Positions 47,719-60,341 of a stretch of 64,000 nt of DNA are shown here, one piece after another. Each line of letters starts with the position of its first letter. Position 1 is the first letter of the stretch. Location of the stretch: positions 61,194,705 through 61,258,704 of the forward strand of contig CAXKWD010000007.1 in NCBI GenBank assembly GCA_964059195.1, read 5' to 3'. A program made the position numbers and the translations under genes. This DNA comes from Ectobius pallidus. Its lineage: Eukaryota; Arthropoda; Insecta; Blattodea; Ectobiidae. Under the pieces are notes generated by a model. That model was not told where the DNA came from, made no database searches, and saw nothing but the letters and a program-made list of their open reading frames with translations.

Positions 47719-49319
47719 GAAATTATGGTTGCATCTATTTTGGAATCAGCATTATAATATTTTATGAGTATTGTATTCCATACTTCAACAACATTGGCAT
47801 TTAATAATAGTAATGAGCTCCTGTAAACATAAAGACATCACCTCAACAGCATGAATGCATAGGCTACTGGTCAAAAGCGAGTGACCGAGTGACTGTTCTG
47901 AGGTGGGAGGTGGAAGCTATCATTTCCTTACCTTTCAACACAGTAGATTTGTCTGAGGCTAAGCATCTAAACATGTGATCCTACGAGCTTAAAAGCTTTC
48001 AAGAAATAGTATTTATCATTATGGATCACTAGGAACTATAACAATAATATATTTATGTTTTAGGCAGACTAATCTTCAATATTAAATTTCACCAAACAGT
48101 GCTTGAGTGGATGTTTATTAACTGATCTTGTTTTGTTCACGTAAACAGCCACATTGATTATATGTCATTAATGCTTTTTAGTAGTAAAAACCATGTCAAT
48201 CTAAAATGCTATTCAAATAATTCAATTTGAATACATTTTATTAATTATTTATTACATATTATTCATTAAAAAGTCATTATAAATGCAACTCCTGACTTGA
48301 AACTCACCTAGATAAATCCCCTCGTGAATTCATTGCATGGGAATTGATTGGCGATTTCTAAGTCACTCGTGGGATTACCTATGGTAATTTATTTCCTGAT
48401 AATGCTTTCATTTCATTGGGAAGATAATTTTTACAATTTAATGCATTCATAATAAACACCTTTTTGATAACAGGTTAATAAAGTTAAAAGCAAATGATGT
48501 TATGAAATTCATTATTCTTGTAAATTTACTTTGATTATTCAGTGTCACTGAAGAAGGTCTTTAGAGATAAAATTTATTTGCAATGGAGGGTTGAGATTTT
48601 AAATTTCTTAAATAAAGAATTCCAAGAATCTCTTTTGTGTATACCAGCTATTGTTCAAATGGTTTTCTACTGTAAAAGAAATATGTTTTTACTATTAACC
48701 AGATTTTCCCAAAATATTATTCCATATTCAAGATAAAACAGACAACAATAGTGACACAACATTTAAATCACTACACATCCCTACATGGTCATGTTGGGCT
48801 GGCATGAATAAGCTGTTCCCAAAAAACTGTTTATGCATGGCTGCCTCATTTTCTGATACACTTGGTGAAGATATTTATACAGGATCAGCATTGTATTCAA
48901 TCTCTATTTGCCTTCAAACTCTATTTAAATGACTCACTGATCACATAATGTGAGGTTTTAATATTAATTAACTGAGCAAAGCGAGGTCTTGTCTTAACTT
49001 GAACGATCGGCATTTAGTAGGTTTTTTGTAAATTTGTTTACACAATTACAATAAAACGTATTGTTCATTTTACTTCAGATTTGGCATGAATGTTCCTTGA
49101 AGTAATTAAAAACTGTCTATGTGTAAGAATTTTTATTTATTTTTTGTTCTATTTCAAGATGGTGGCCATTTTAGTGGTCCATTTCATGTAAAGTTCAATT
49201 TCTTTCACTATTCTAGCCAAACGGTTCATACTTACTTACTTAATTACTTACTTACTTACTTACTTACTTACTCAATGGCAATAGACAATTCCTACGCAAG
49301 CTGAAGGAATATTATATAT
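47719..49319. other. Mostly unassigned; short repeat at its end
   Basis: No gene. About 49085-49180 (GTGTAAGAATTTTTATTTAT.. TTTCAAGATGGTGGCCATTTT) matches 61050-61150. A (TACT)n run lies at 49228-49272. Confidence 0.4.
49228..49272 (+). repeat. (TACT)n microsatellite
   Basis: About 11 units with one TAAT interruption. Confidence 0.95.
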
Positions 49320-52300
49320 TTTATGGAACTTGGAGGTTTATTGTCATACTTACCTGATCCTGCCATTCAACCCTATTCTATGCTAACTCCAACCTTCCTA
49401 CTTCCCTTAAATCTATCCTAATATTGTTCTCCCACCTACATCTAGGCCTTCCAAGTGGTCTCTTCCCTTTGGGTCTCTTCCCTTCAGATCTCCCAGACAA
49501 TATTTTTGCGATTTTTCCTCCTCCATGCGCACAACATATCCAGCCCCTTTCATCCTCCATGATTTAATTACCCTTACTGTATTCAGTGATGAGTACAGGT
49601 TATGAAGCTTGTCTTTATCCACTTTTCTCCAGTCCCCATTTTCATCTCCCTTAGGCCCAAATATTTTCCTAAGCACCATGTTTTCAAACACTCTCAGATT
49701 ATGCTCTTCCCAAAGAGTAAGCGACCATATCTCACATCCATACAATAAAACCGGCAGGATAATTGTCTATAAATTTTCATTTTTAGGTTTCTGGATAGAA
49801 GCCAAGAAGATAGAATATTCTGAATTGCATAAATACAAGCATTTCGTGATGTCAGTCAACACTTAACTTCTACCTTAATATTATTTGTATCTGTAATTAT
49901 TGCTCACAGACATTTGAATTTTTTCACTTGTTCGAATGGTTTAAGTTACTGGCTATTCTAATATTTTGTAGTGCATTATTTTGACGTTTCATGACCATAT
50001 GCTTAGTTTTTTCTGTATTAATTTCCAATCCAACATTCCTGCAGGCATCGAAAGGACTTTCTGCATTTCTCTCGTCTGTGTTTATGTCATCGCCCAACAG
50101 ACAAACATCAAATGCATAAGCAAAATTGGGTGATTGTAATTTAATTCTAGGCCTGACTTATATTTTTTTCCTGAACTCTCCTAATGGCACATTCCAAAGT
50201 GAAATTAAAAAGTAAAGGCGATAGTGCATCTCCTTGCTTCAAGGTGCTTTTAATGGCAAATCTTTCTAATATAAATTTCCCCACCCTGACTCTGCTGAAG
50301 GTTTCATTTAGACACATTTTGACATAACCTCTTTGGTATCCTAAACTCAATGAGGATATTGTACACTTTGTATCGCCTACCTGAATCATATGCTTTTTTA
50401 AAATCTTTGTATAGTTGGTGAACAGACTTATTATATTCCCACTTTTTCTCCAAGCTTTGGCGAATACAAAATATTTGATCAACGGTTGATCTATTTTACC
50501 TAAAGCCACATTGGTGATCTCCAATGATTTTGTTCACATATGGGGATAATCTTGACAGAAGTATGTTAGACAAAATTGTTTATGATGTTGATAAGAGAGA
50601 AATTCCTCAATAAATATTACATTTGGTCCTATTTCCCTTTTTATGGATCGGTATAATAAATTCTCTCCATTGCTTTGGCTATTCTTCCTTTCTCCAAATC
50701 ATAAGAATGAGTTTATGGATCTCCGAATTTAATCTATCCCCACCTGCCTTAATTAATTATGCTGGAATTTGGTCAACATCTTCAGATTTATGTGTTTTTA
50801 GTTTACCCATATCTGTTTCTACTTCTGTAAGAGTCATTCAGCAACCAACGGCTCTGCTGTGAATATTTCACTTTGTACACTTTGGACGTCTTCATGCTTG
50901 ATTAAAGAAATTTTTCCACCTATTCAAAATATTATTCGCAGCCGCAAGTGTAGTGCCATCATTGTCCTGAATTATGTTTGTTCTAGGTTGAAAACATTTC
51001 TTGAACTCGTTTCTTGATCTTTACAGATCACTAACATTTTTGTATGTACTATTTTCCTCTAATTCATTCACTTATTCTTTGAGATAGTTTCTTTTCTTTG
51101 TTTTAGTGGTTCTAGAGATTTCTCATTTAGCATTGTTGAGATTTTCGACAGTACTTTCATTCGGATTCTACAGCCATTGTAGTTACACCTGCTTTCCTGC
51201 ATTTACTAATTTCATGCATTCATCATCAAACCACGGTTTATTTTTCTTCAGTTCAAACAGTCCTAATTTTCCTTTTGTAGATACTTTAATATTGTTTTTG
51301 CATGACTTAACTAATTAGTGGTACTTACGAATATTGTTGCTGTGGATCGTAACTTGACATTCCCGCAAGCAATCTTGTTGCTATGGAAACAAAACAAATT
51401 TCCGTGCGGTAAAAATTACAAAAAGCACACTGTGCCATAGATAAAATCATAATACAAGCCTTTATGGACCAAGGCCCCCAGTTTGTGGCGACTTTAACAG
51501 GACAAATATTCAGTTCCCACAACAACAAACACATGCGAATCACTTTCTGAAATAAACATCTATCTTCAATAATGTATATACATTTTTCAGGTAATATCTC
51601 AATTAATATAATTAAATTGATATAAATAATCCTCGTGCAAAAAATAGCATGCAATACTCGTGCTGTAAGTGCATAACGGATCTTGGAAATTGAAAGAAAC
51701 TTGGTGCAAGCGCCTCGTTTTTTCAAACTCTTTCCTCGATCCATATGCACCGCTTACGGCACTTGTATCGCAATATACTATTTTAATATTCTCCTAGGCT
51801 TTATAAGCATTCTGAATTTACTCTTCATCTAGCTTTTCAGATTGAATCTCTCTATAATAAAATTTTGCCTAGTTTCTAGGCTTGATGAAAGTTTCTTCCC
51901 AACTAACGCAACTACTGGATAATGATCTGAATCACAGTCACCACCACTAAAAGTTGGAACATCAATTATACTAGACTGCTTCCTTGCATGTATTAGCACA
52001 TGGTTGATTTGATTATGTGTCTTTCCATCTGGCAAAGTCCATGTGTATTTATGAATATCACAATGTGGAAATTTTGTACTCTTTACAATTAAATTCTTAG
52101 TGATGGCAAAATTTGCTAATCTAATCCCATTGTCATTGCTCTGCAAGTGCAGACTTTTGTTCCCAATTATGGCTTGAAAATATCTTCCCTTTGTATTTTT
52201 TGCATTGAAATCTTCTAGTACAATTTTCATGTGGTAAGCCAGAAACTTATCAAATTTTCATTCTATTTCATCATCAAAACTGCCCTTGTCATCATCGTCT

Positions 52301-52905
52301 TTATCCTCTATTGGTTCATGAACATTCGTAACTATGATGTCACACCACTGTCCTCTTAGAATAACATAAGAGAGCCTATCATGAATACACTCTACTTTCT
52401 TAATGACTGAATTGATTCTCCTATGTGTGAAGAACCTGGTCCCTCATTGATGGTTATCATTCCCTTTCCCATAGAAAAAAGTATTCATATATTGAACCTT
52501 CACCCTCTCATCTCACTTCCTGTACTGCTACTACATCTAACTTCTATTTATCTGATTCTCTGGTTACCGATTTAAGTGCCCCATGCCTATACAAGCTCCT
52601 AACATTCCACGTTCCAAATCTATAGTTCTTATGATTTTTAGACTCCCTCAGTGCTGTTCCTACCCGGACATCCGAATGAGGGACTATTTTGCCTCTGGAG
52701 AATTATACACTGACAGGATCCATAAATCAAGTAAGTGTTTCTTAACAATTTTTTACTGTGAGAGGTTGTTAACCTCATGCCAAACCTCCAAGCTGGAAGA
52801 CCATCTCATGTTGTCTGTCCGTGACTGCTTATTCAATATATTCGCAGCTACCCTCCATATCTGGAGGCCGTATCCACTATCCGCAACCTGAGGACTTGCC
52901 ATGAT
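49320..52905 (-). pseudogene. RTE-like LINE, near full length, broken
   Basis: Minus-strand order: a leader protein start MASPQVADSGYGLQIWRVAA (from 52899), then an endonuclease start FGTWNVRSLYRHGALKSVT (about 52625), VVAVQEVR, the core LEDFNAK and TWTLPDGKTHNQINHVLI, and DSDHYPVVA. A repeat insertion follows at 51304-51785, then reverse transcriptase STLKQGDALSPLLFNF (about 50200) and a C-terminal part MYGCEIWSLTLWEEHNLRV and GKRPLGRPRCRWENNI. Many stops and frameshifts. The ends are wording common in insect endonuclease-reverse transcriptase LINEs, and I associate the leader with cockroach genomes (unchecked). Confidence 0.85.
51304..51785 (-). repeat. Interspersed repeat E, copy 1
   Basis: Inverted relative to 61965-63277. 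Shares TTAACTAATTAGTGGTACTT at one end and GTATCGCAATATACTA at the other, with matching text between. It lies inside the minus-strand LINE, so it is an insertion. A 141-codon open frame on the minus strand (51325-51750) has no recognisable motif and is not kept in copy 2. Confidence 0.8.
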
Positions 52906-52981
52906 ATATCCACACACACACACGCACGCAAGCATGCACGCACACATGCACACGCACACGCACACACACACACACACACAC
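52905..52981 (+). repeat. (CA)n microsatellite
   Basis: Dinucleotide run with CG and TG interruptions, next to the 5' end of the minus-strand LINE. Confidence 0.97.
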
Positions 52982-52985
52982 AGGG

Positions 52986-53395
52986 GGAAAAAAACATGGC
53001 CGGAGATTGACTCAGTGGTGTTTTGTTGGTAAATGCCGAGTGGCAATATCACTGGGCTGAGACGTCGGATTGACTTCTTATATGTGTGGTTCGATTGCTG
53101 ATAGTGGGTATAAATGGTAGTAGTGTTGGTAAGAACTGGCGTTCTGTGCGTGAAACCATCCTTCAGCAGAAAAGTTGGAATATAAATACAATTAGGTTAG
53201 GAGAATCTATGAATTTGCAGAGAAGATCGCAAGTTCTTTGTTAGGAACCGGAAGCTACGTAGTGCTTGGTAGCACTCAATAATGTTAAATGCCTGCTAGC
53301 ACTTGGATAATATTAGAAAGGTAAGAGCAGAACAATATCTTAGAAAGCTGCGGCTTCTGGCTAAGACCATAGTAATCTCTCCATAGCTGCTCGAA
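52986..53395 (+). other. Probable 5' UTR of the R1/I/LOA-like LINE
   Basis: No coding sequence. GATTGACTCAGTGGTG at about 53005 and GGTTCGATTGC at about 53087 resemble pol III box A and B text, so part may be SINE-derived or an internal promoter. This is weak. Confidence 0.35.
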
Positions 53396-54574
53396 ATGAA
53401 AGCTGCAATGGTCATGACGAGAAGCAAAGATGGAGGAGAAATGAGTCAACATATTTCTGCAGCCGACAGAGATCAATCGGTAGAGGACGCTTTCAAACTG
53501 TTGATGCATGTTACTGAAGAAAGTGGCAATTTAAGGAAGGATTTGAAGCATGATATCCTTAAATCAGTGAGTGCATTGAGAAAAGCATTTGCTGACCTAA
53601 AAGAGGAACTAGCAGAAAAGTCTAACAAAATAAAAAATATCAAGCAAAACCAAAACAAACAGGATAGCCAATGTGCTGGAAGCAATAGAACAGCATGGAA
53701 TGCTGCGCCATCTGAAGGAACATGGACATCACTAGAGAGAAACGGCACTCCACGGCACGTGACTCCCTCAACGGAGCAGCGGAGGAACTACTTGGTGGCA
53801 GTCAAAGGTGGGCAAAAAGGCAACTACAGAAAAACGTACAAGTTAATGGTCAAAAGTAAGAACAAGCAGAGCCCTGAATATATAAAAACACTGATAAAAA
53901 ATAAATTGAGTCCAGTGGAAATGAGAGTTGGAATAAATTCCCTCAAAAGACTAAAGAATGGACAGCTAATGATAGAATCTGAGAATAAGAATGAAATTGA
54001 GATTGTTAGTAGAAATATTATTGAAAAATGCAGGGATGAGCTAGAAGCAAATGCAACTAACATGAGAAATCCAAGAATTATTATATTTGATATATCTGAA
54101 GAAATAACAATGGAAAACATTGTAGAAGCAATTACAACGCAAAACACTCACCTGGAAAATTATGGTAATCACATTCACCCTAAGTTCACCTTTGAAGACA
54201 GGAAAAAACATTGGAACATTTTTCTTGAAATCAATTCGGCAGCACGAAAGCAAATCACGAATAAAAAACTGAAAATTGGCTGGAGCATATGTAACTGGCG
54301 TGATTATATTAGGATCACCCGCTGCTACAAATGCAGCAAATACAACCATACAGCAAAGAATTGTACAGGGGAGCTGACATGTCCCAACTGCGCAAAGGAC
54401 CATGCATTGAAGGACTGCAAAGTTCAGGAAGCAGAATACAAATGTATCAACTGCTGTAATTTTAATATATACAATACTGGTAGCATGGCAAATGCTAACC
54501 ACTCTGCACTCAATGTAAACTGTCACAGTTACCATATTGCACTAAGAAGGCTGGAACAATCCATAGATTACTAA
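53396..54574 (+). CDS. LINE ORF1, gag-like nucleic-acid-binding protein
   Basis: 392 residues from an ATG at 53396, uninterrupted. A helical N-terminal half (about residues 15-85, rich in Lys/Glu) precedes a basic linker. An RNA-binding-like middle part has IKTLIKNKLSPVEMRVGI. The C-terminus holds zinc knuckles CYKCSKYNHTAKNC (C-x2-C-x4-H-x4-C) and CPNCAKDHALKDC (C-x2-C-x3-H-x4-C), and a degenerate third (CINCCNF) without the His. In R1, I and LOA elements such proteins bind the element RNA and chaperone target priming. The stop TAA is one base before the ORF2 ATG, which suggests stop-restart translation. Confidence 0.9.
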   Translation: MKAAMVMTRSKDGGEMSQHISAADRDQSVEDAFKLLMHVTEESGNLRKDLKHDILKSVSALRKAFADLKEELAEKSNKIKNIKQNQNKQDSQCAGSNRTAWNAAPSEGTWTSLERNGTPRHVTPSTEQRRNYLVAVKGGQKGNYRKTYKLMVKSKNKQSPEYIKTLIKNKLSPVEMRVGINSLKRLKNGQLMIESENKNEIEIVSRNIIEKCRDELEANATNMRNPRIIIFDISEEITMENIVEAITTQNTHLENYGNHIHPKFTFEDRKKHWNIFLEINSAARKQITNKKLKIGWSICNWRDYIRITRCYKCSKYNHTAKNCTGELTCPNCAKDHALKDCKVQEAEYKCINCCNFNIYNTGSMANANHSALNVNCHSYHIALRRLEQSIDY

Positions 54575-56262
54575 AATGGACAATAGGGAAATACCATTGA
54601 AATGTGTACAACTTAACACTCAACATTCCAGGGCAGCAACATCAAACTTAGTCCAACATATGATAAGTCATAAAATTAACATGACATTTATACAAGAACC
54701 TTACAACATACGAAACAAGCTGGCCGAAATACCGAAGTCCATGAAAATATACACCCAAGGCAATCTAAGAAAAAGAGCGGCAGTAGTTATCAACAATAAA
54801 AATGTTGATGTAATAGCCATTACACAACTATCAGAAGAAGACTGCCTTGTTATAGAGGCAAAATACAATGGCTTTACTTTCATTGGTGTAAGCATGTACT
54901 TTGACTATGAAAGGGATGTAGAAGAAGATTTGCAAAAAGTTAAACACATTATAAATAGTAATCCTGGACAAGGAATAATATTCTCAATGGACAGCAATGC
55001 AAGAAATACATCATGGCACGACAAAATAACCAACCAGAGGGGACAGATGGTAGAAGAATTTATTATAACTAATAGCTTTTATTTAGTCAACAATAACAGC
55101 GATGTACCTACGTTCGAGACGAACAGAGGAAGAAGCTGGGTCGATTTAACAATTACTAATGGTCGACTGTTGAAGTACATACAAAATTGGAAATGCGGAG
55201 AGGAAGAGAGTTCTTCCAACCACAACTTAATATCCTTTGAGATCGGGGAGATGACCATTACACAAGAGAGAAACTATACAGGAAGGAAGTATATTGTGAA
55301 TGAAAAGGGTTTCCACACATTTGACACAATATTAACAGCAAATTTGAAAAAAAGAATTTGAGTGTGTCAATAGCATCAACATCACTCTAGACGTAGAACT
55401 AACTGAAAAAATAACAAATTCCACTAATATTGAGCAAAATGCAATTCGGGCCTTTAAATGCATAAGTAAGACAAGTAAAAAAGCTTTCAGAACTACTAGA
55501 GCAGTGACCGGCATGATCCGTGCTCCGTGACGTCATACTACAGAGCAGCAACGCTCTTTGCTCGGCAATATCTCCGTACTGAGCAAAGCGCAGCGTGGAG
55601 AAATGGTTCTCCTGGCCAGTGGCGGTACGACGTCTATGCACTGACAGAGTGCGCTCCGTTTTCGTTGATAGTATGGTAATAGCACAATTACAATACATTT
55701 GTACGAAAACAAAAGAGTACAACTGTGATAAATCAATGTAACAGAACAGTTTTGTTTGTAATGAAATTTAATATAGGACCTACTTACAATAATCTGAAAT
55801 GCATAATACATCCAGGTGCGGAAGCCTCCGCATACTTAAATGAGGCTCCGAAACTGCTATAAACTACAAATACATAAAACATGAGAATACTTTAAGCAGT
55901 ACTGCAAAACTTTGTCTACTCGGAAACTGAAAAATGTTAAAGTATACAAAATATACAGAATACACAAAATATACAAACTATACAAAATATACAAATTAAA
56001 CTATACACCTTTGTGAGAAAAGTAGCCTATAGGCCTATTCAGACTTGTGATACACACCCTTACTTTGTGTCACTATCGTGCCCAAGCTGAAGGCATTGTC
56101 GAGATTTTTTCCCCTCTTTTCTCGTCCACTGATTTTGCAATATTTGGCGTCATAGTCTGGCTAACACACAAACGAAGAACATTTTTTAAGTTCTGATCAG
56201 ATAGGTGATTCCTATGTTGTGGTTTGTAGACCTTCATACACGAAAAGAACTGTTCACATACA

Positions 56263-56270
56263 TAGGCCTA
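56263..56270. repeat. TAGGCCTA insertion creating a stop in hAT transposase
   Basis: Adds exactly two codons (stop, Ala) into the conserved GST-YVCEQ block. TA at the site becomes TA-GGCC-TA. Confidence 0.8.
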
Positions 56271-56317
56271 CGTCGATCCAAATATACTCAACGTTCTATT
56301 ATTGATCCCATTCTAGT

Positions 56318-56690
56318 TTGATCCTAGTCAAAACAAAGGGGAGGTGAACTCACAGAGAGTTCGCGGAAAATTCGCATCATGTGACAAAACGTGATTGGTT
56401 AATGTCATTAGCATGCGCCATTACCAGAGCGTGGCTAACGAGTGTTCGTAAGTTCATGCAATAATAATATCAATATTTACACGTGAAATAACAAACTCTC
56501 ACTGGCATCGTCATCATTATAGTATATCAATTAGCAAACAAAACATAAAGGATTCATTGTTCACGACGACCCTGCGGATGAGTTGTACTGAGAATAAACA
56601 AACTAGCATTAAACATGGTGAACACGTGCGTTCTCACGTGCGAACTATGACAGCCACGCCTCTTTGTTTTGAACAGGACCGTTCTTAAAT
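56318..56690. mobile_element. Small inverted-repeat element inside the hAT
   Basis: About 370 bp with imperfect inverted ends ATCCTAGTCAAAACAAAGGG and GTCCTGTTCAAAACAAAGAG. It interrupts the hAT transposase between RFPQARF and FGST. Exact ends and duplication were not resolved. Confidence 0.6.
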
Positions 56691-59600
56691 GGAATCTTGC
56701 CTGGGGAAATCTTCTAAAAAATATAGATAACTCCTTTTTGTTTTGAAATCGGTCTTGCATTTTAATATCACTTTGCAAATCAATGACTTCTAGTTGCAAT
56801 GACGTTGAAACACTGTCAATATCCACAGAAAATGGTGTCGCAAATATGCAAATATCGGATTGGAGGTTTGCAAAATCTTGAAATCGGCAATCAAATTCCT
56901 GATCCAGTTCTTCTAATATTTGCACATAATTATTTAGGTCTGTAATTCGATGACATACTGTAGACAACTTTGGAAAATGTGACGTGTCTCCGAGAGTGAG
57001 GTGACGTTTTCATAAGTCTAGTTTTACTTTGAATGCACTAAATTTACCATACAATTCTACTGCTGCAGTGAACGCCACTGCGCTGATGCGTATTGACAGC
57101 AATACAACTCAACTGCTCTCTCTCCGAAGCTCTTGCGAGATGACTGGCTCTTACGTCACAACTGCAGCATCTGCCGGACACTGTACTAGAGGAACAAAAA
57201 ACAACGTAGGAAAATCTGTTCCTTGGTGGAATACCGAATTAACGGTTATGAGAAAAAGAGTAAACGCACTTAGGAGGAGATTTCAGTGAACCAAAAACAA
57301 TGAAGACCTTCGCCAAGAGAGGAAAACAAAATACCTGGAGGGGAAAAGACAGTATCAATCCTCCTTAAACTCTGAGAGAATAACATAATGGAAAAATTTT
57401 TGTTCTATCGGAGAAGGATCTAATCCTTGGGGTGCAGTTTATAAAAAGCAGCTGGAAAGTTTTGGCAGCCAGCAACATTCACGACACTCCAAAAAGAAGA
57501 TGGGTCTTACACTACAAACATGGAGAACACAATTCACTTAATGCTGGACCACTTTGTACCTGATGACGATGAGTCGGAAGACAGCGACTACCATAAAATG
57601 ATCAGACAACAATTCAAAGAACCCACGGATTGCATTGATGATATTGAATTTACTCAAGCTGAAATCCTAGAAATATTGCAAGGATTCAATCCCAGGAAAG
57701 CACCAGGCAAAGATGGATTGACTAGTGACATCATTTTAAGAGCCTACAAATGCTATCCCTTGTTGTATACAAGAATTTACAACGAATGCCTTAGACAGGG
57801 AATATTCCCATCAATTTGGAAAAGATCCATTATGATACCAATAATCAAACCAGGAAAGGAGGAAGTAAACCAAGTCTCGAAATATAGACCCATCAGCCTA
57901 ATTAATGTTGGAGGCAAAGTACTGGAGAAGTTATTAATAGAGAGAATATTCCATCATGTACATTCTAGAAATCTCATGATTAAAAATCAATATGGCTTCA
58001 CACCTCAGAGAAGTACGACTGATGTGATCATGGCAATGAAAGACTTCGTAGATCAAAACATTAAAGAATTCAACTACATAGCTGTAACCAGTTTAGATGT
58101 AAAAGGAGCGTTTGATGCAGCTTGGTGGCCAAGCATACTTAAAAATCTTAAGGATCTTGGTTGCCCCCGGAACCTGTACAACTTATCGCAGGACTACTTC
58201 AGCAATAGAAAAGCAATACTTCAGACTAATGGAGGCAGAGAAGAGAAGGAAGTGAAGAGAGGCTGTCCACAGGGGTCATGCAGGCTATTGTCACATTCAA
58301 TATAATACCCTCTTAAATTTGGAATTCAATAAATGGTCACAAGTCATAGCCTTTGCTGACGACTTCCTACTATTAACAAAGGGAAAAGTATACTTGAAGT
58401 TGAAGCTTATACTAATGAAGACATGATGAAAATTGAGACCTGGGCAGAGCATAACAAACTTCAGTTCAACGAGAACAAATCAAAAGTAATGGTGGTAACA
58501 AAGAAAAGAGCAGGAAATAACGAGGGAATCAATATCTATATTAACAGTAAAAGACTAGAACAAGTAACAGAAATTAAATACCTAGGGGTACACATTGACA
58601 GTAAGTTCACATTTGACAGTCACATCAGCCACATAACAGAGAAGGCAATACAGCTAATATACACATTGGGGAAAACAGCTAAATTACAGTGGGGACTGGG
58701 CCATAAAGCACTCAGGACAATAAACAAAGGGGCAATCACACCAATTCTAACGTATGGAGCACCAGTATGGGAAAAAGCAGCACAGAAAGTCAAGAATGCA
58801 GTAAAATTGCAAAGAGTTCAAAGGCTGATAAACATAAAGATATCAAAAGCTTACAGAACCATTTCATATGACGCTTCCTGCGTTATAGCAGGGGTACAAC
58901 CCATAGCGATCACAATAAAAGGGAAAGCCGCCCTCTACAAGATGATTAAAGAAAAAGACTATGACGCACCACTGGAACTGAGAAAATGGGACCATCCAGC
59001 TAATAAAGTTCAGATTATGGAAGCTGAAAATATAGCAACCCACTTTGAAGTGTACACTGATGGTAGTAAAATAGAAAGCAAAGTTGGAGCAGGGGCTACA
59101 ATTTTCAAGGCTGGAAATTATTCAAAATCCCTAAAATGTAAGTTGCAACAGAACTTCTCAAATAATCAGGCTGAACAGATTGCTATCCTACAGGCTCTGA
59201 GGGAAATCCAAAACCTCAATGTGGTGGAGGAAGAGAAATCAGTGACAGTCTATACAGACAGTCAAGTATCCCTGGCACTTCTAAAAAACAACAAGAAACA
59301 CCAGTCCATAGTCACAGAAATACACAATATTATAACAGCACTCAATCAGCAAAACTGGAAAATTTATTTCAATTGGGTGAAAGCACATGTCGAAGTTCCA
59401 GGAAACGAGCTAGCAGATCAAATCGCAAAACAAGCAGGAGAGGAAATGGATATAGAAACAGCTTACCACAGGATACCGAAATCAAATCTCGAGGCAGAAA
59501 TAAAAGAAAGAGGGCTTAAGGACTGGCAGAGCAGATGGGACAACACAAGAAAAGGAGCAATAACGAAATCTGTTTTCCCTTCCATTAAAGAAAGACTCAA

Positions 59601-59877
59601 GATTAAAATAGCAATAACACCAAGGTTCACAGCAATAGTCTCAGGTCATGGCATGACAAAATCTTACGAGCATAGATTCCACATTACTTGCTCATGCAAT
59701 GCAGGGCAACAAACGGTCTATCATATATTATATGAATTTTCAGAATTACAACAGATAAACAAGTTAATAACTGAAATCAGGAAGAAAGGAGGACACTGGC
59801 CAGCCACCACACATCATTTAGTGACACAATATCCTGGAGTTTTCAAAAAATTCTGCAATTCAATAGAGTTGTGAAGT

Positions 59878-60130
59878 TTAGTGATAAAGTGAAAAAGTGT
59901 AATAGTGAGTATACAAGAGAACAACACAACTAAACACAGTTGATTGACTGGGAACAACATATCAAGCAATTCTAATGGAACAAATGTAAATAAATTAAAG
60001 TAATAGAACATTAGAACAAACTATGAACAAATACAAGAAGACACAAACTGGAATTTTAGGAATATTACGCATGTAATGTTATTTGTAATGGGGCATGCAG
60101 TTAATGTTCAATAAATAGTTATTGAAATTA
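59878..60130 (+). other. 3' UTR of the R1/I/LOA-like LINE
   Basis: Ends GTTCAATAAATAGTTATTG.. with an A-run at 60129-60138, then (CA)n. AATAAA at about 60110 is a polyadenylation signal candidate. Confidence 0.7.
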
Positions 60131-60138
60131 AAAAAAAA

Positions 60139-60212
60139 AACACACACACACACACACAAACACAAACACAAACACACACACAGATATATACACACATACA
60201 CACACACACACA
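60139..60212 (+). repeat. (CA)n microsatellite following LINE poly-A
   Basis: Dinucleotide run with AA and TA interruptions, directly after the LINE tail. Confidence 0.95.
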
Positions 60213-60341
60213 TATAATTATACAGTAAGTATGATCTAAATATTTTGCAGCTGTAGGGTTGCAGTTGTGATTTTGAGCATTCGTGATCACTTCCTCCATT
60301 CATTAGGAAGCCAGACATTTCTGTGAGCAATCGTTACTTTG

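Larger units (their letters stand above)
56050..56970 (-). pseudogene. hAT transposase C-terminal half
   Basis: Minus-strand text CRFQDFANLQSDICIFATPF, LQLEVIDLQSDIKMQDRF and FFRRFPQARF matches the end of hAT-derived proteins of the SCAND3/GTF2IRD2-like type. After a ~370-bp inverted-repeat insertion (about 56318-56690) it resumes with LSIFGST, a stop codon, then AYVCEQFFSCMKVYKPQHRN and LSDQNLKNVLRL, the dimerisation end. The stop comes from TAGGCCTA at 56263-56270; without six bases the text is GSTYVCEQ. Confidence 0.82.
55502..57183. mobile_element. hAT element in LINE ORF2, TSD TACTAGAG
   Basis: 1682 bp. Ends CAGTGACCGGCA and (inverted) CAGTGTCCGGCA; perfect 8-bp duplication TACTAGAG (55494-55501, 57184-57191). 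Removing it rejoins the linker after the endonuclease. It carries a broken transposase on the minus strand. Confidence 0.95.
54576..59877 (+). pseudogene. LINE ORF2: endonuclease, RT, RNase H; split by hAT
   Basis: Endonuclease (54576-55330): LNTQHSRAATSNLVQ, TFIQEPYN, MDSNARNTSWHD, TNRGRSWVDLTITN and SNHNLISF. A frameshift near 55335 and a hAT insertion (55502-57183) follow. RT: PRKAPGKDGLTSDII, SKYRPISLINVGGKVLEKL, LDVKGAFDAAWWP, KRGCPQGS, a frameshift near 58275, then IAFADDFLLLT near 58350. After KYLGVHIDSK comes RNase H with FEVYTDGSK, QAEQIAILQAL, VYTDSQVSL and KAHVEVPGNELADQIA, so all four catalytic acids are present. A Cys/His end (CSCNAGQQTVYHIL) closes it. RT plus RNase H suggests the I/LOA/R1 group. 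The 58423-59874 part is fully open. Confidence 0.93.

Noticed and set aside
51325..51750. 141-codon minus-strand frame as a gene
   Set aside because: It lies within repeat E and the second copy of E does not keep the frame.
52753..53052. Minus-strand frame with CVCV repeats
   Set aside because: Mostly (CA)n translation; only its end belongs to the minus-strand LINE leader.
54041..54535. Minus-strand 164-codon frame
   Set aside because: Shadow of the intact LINE ORF1 with zinc knuckles on the plus strand.
60079..60330. Minus-strand frames with VCVC repeats
   Set aside because: Translation of (CA)n after a LINE poly-A tail.
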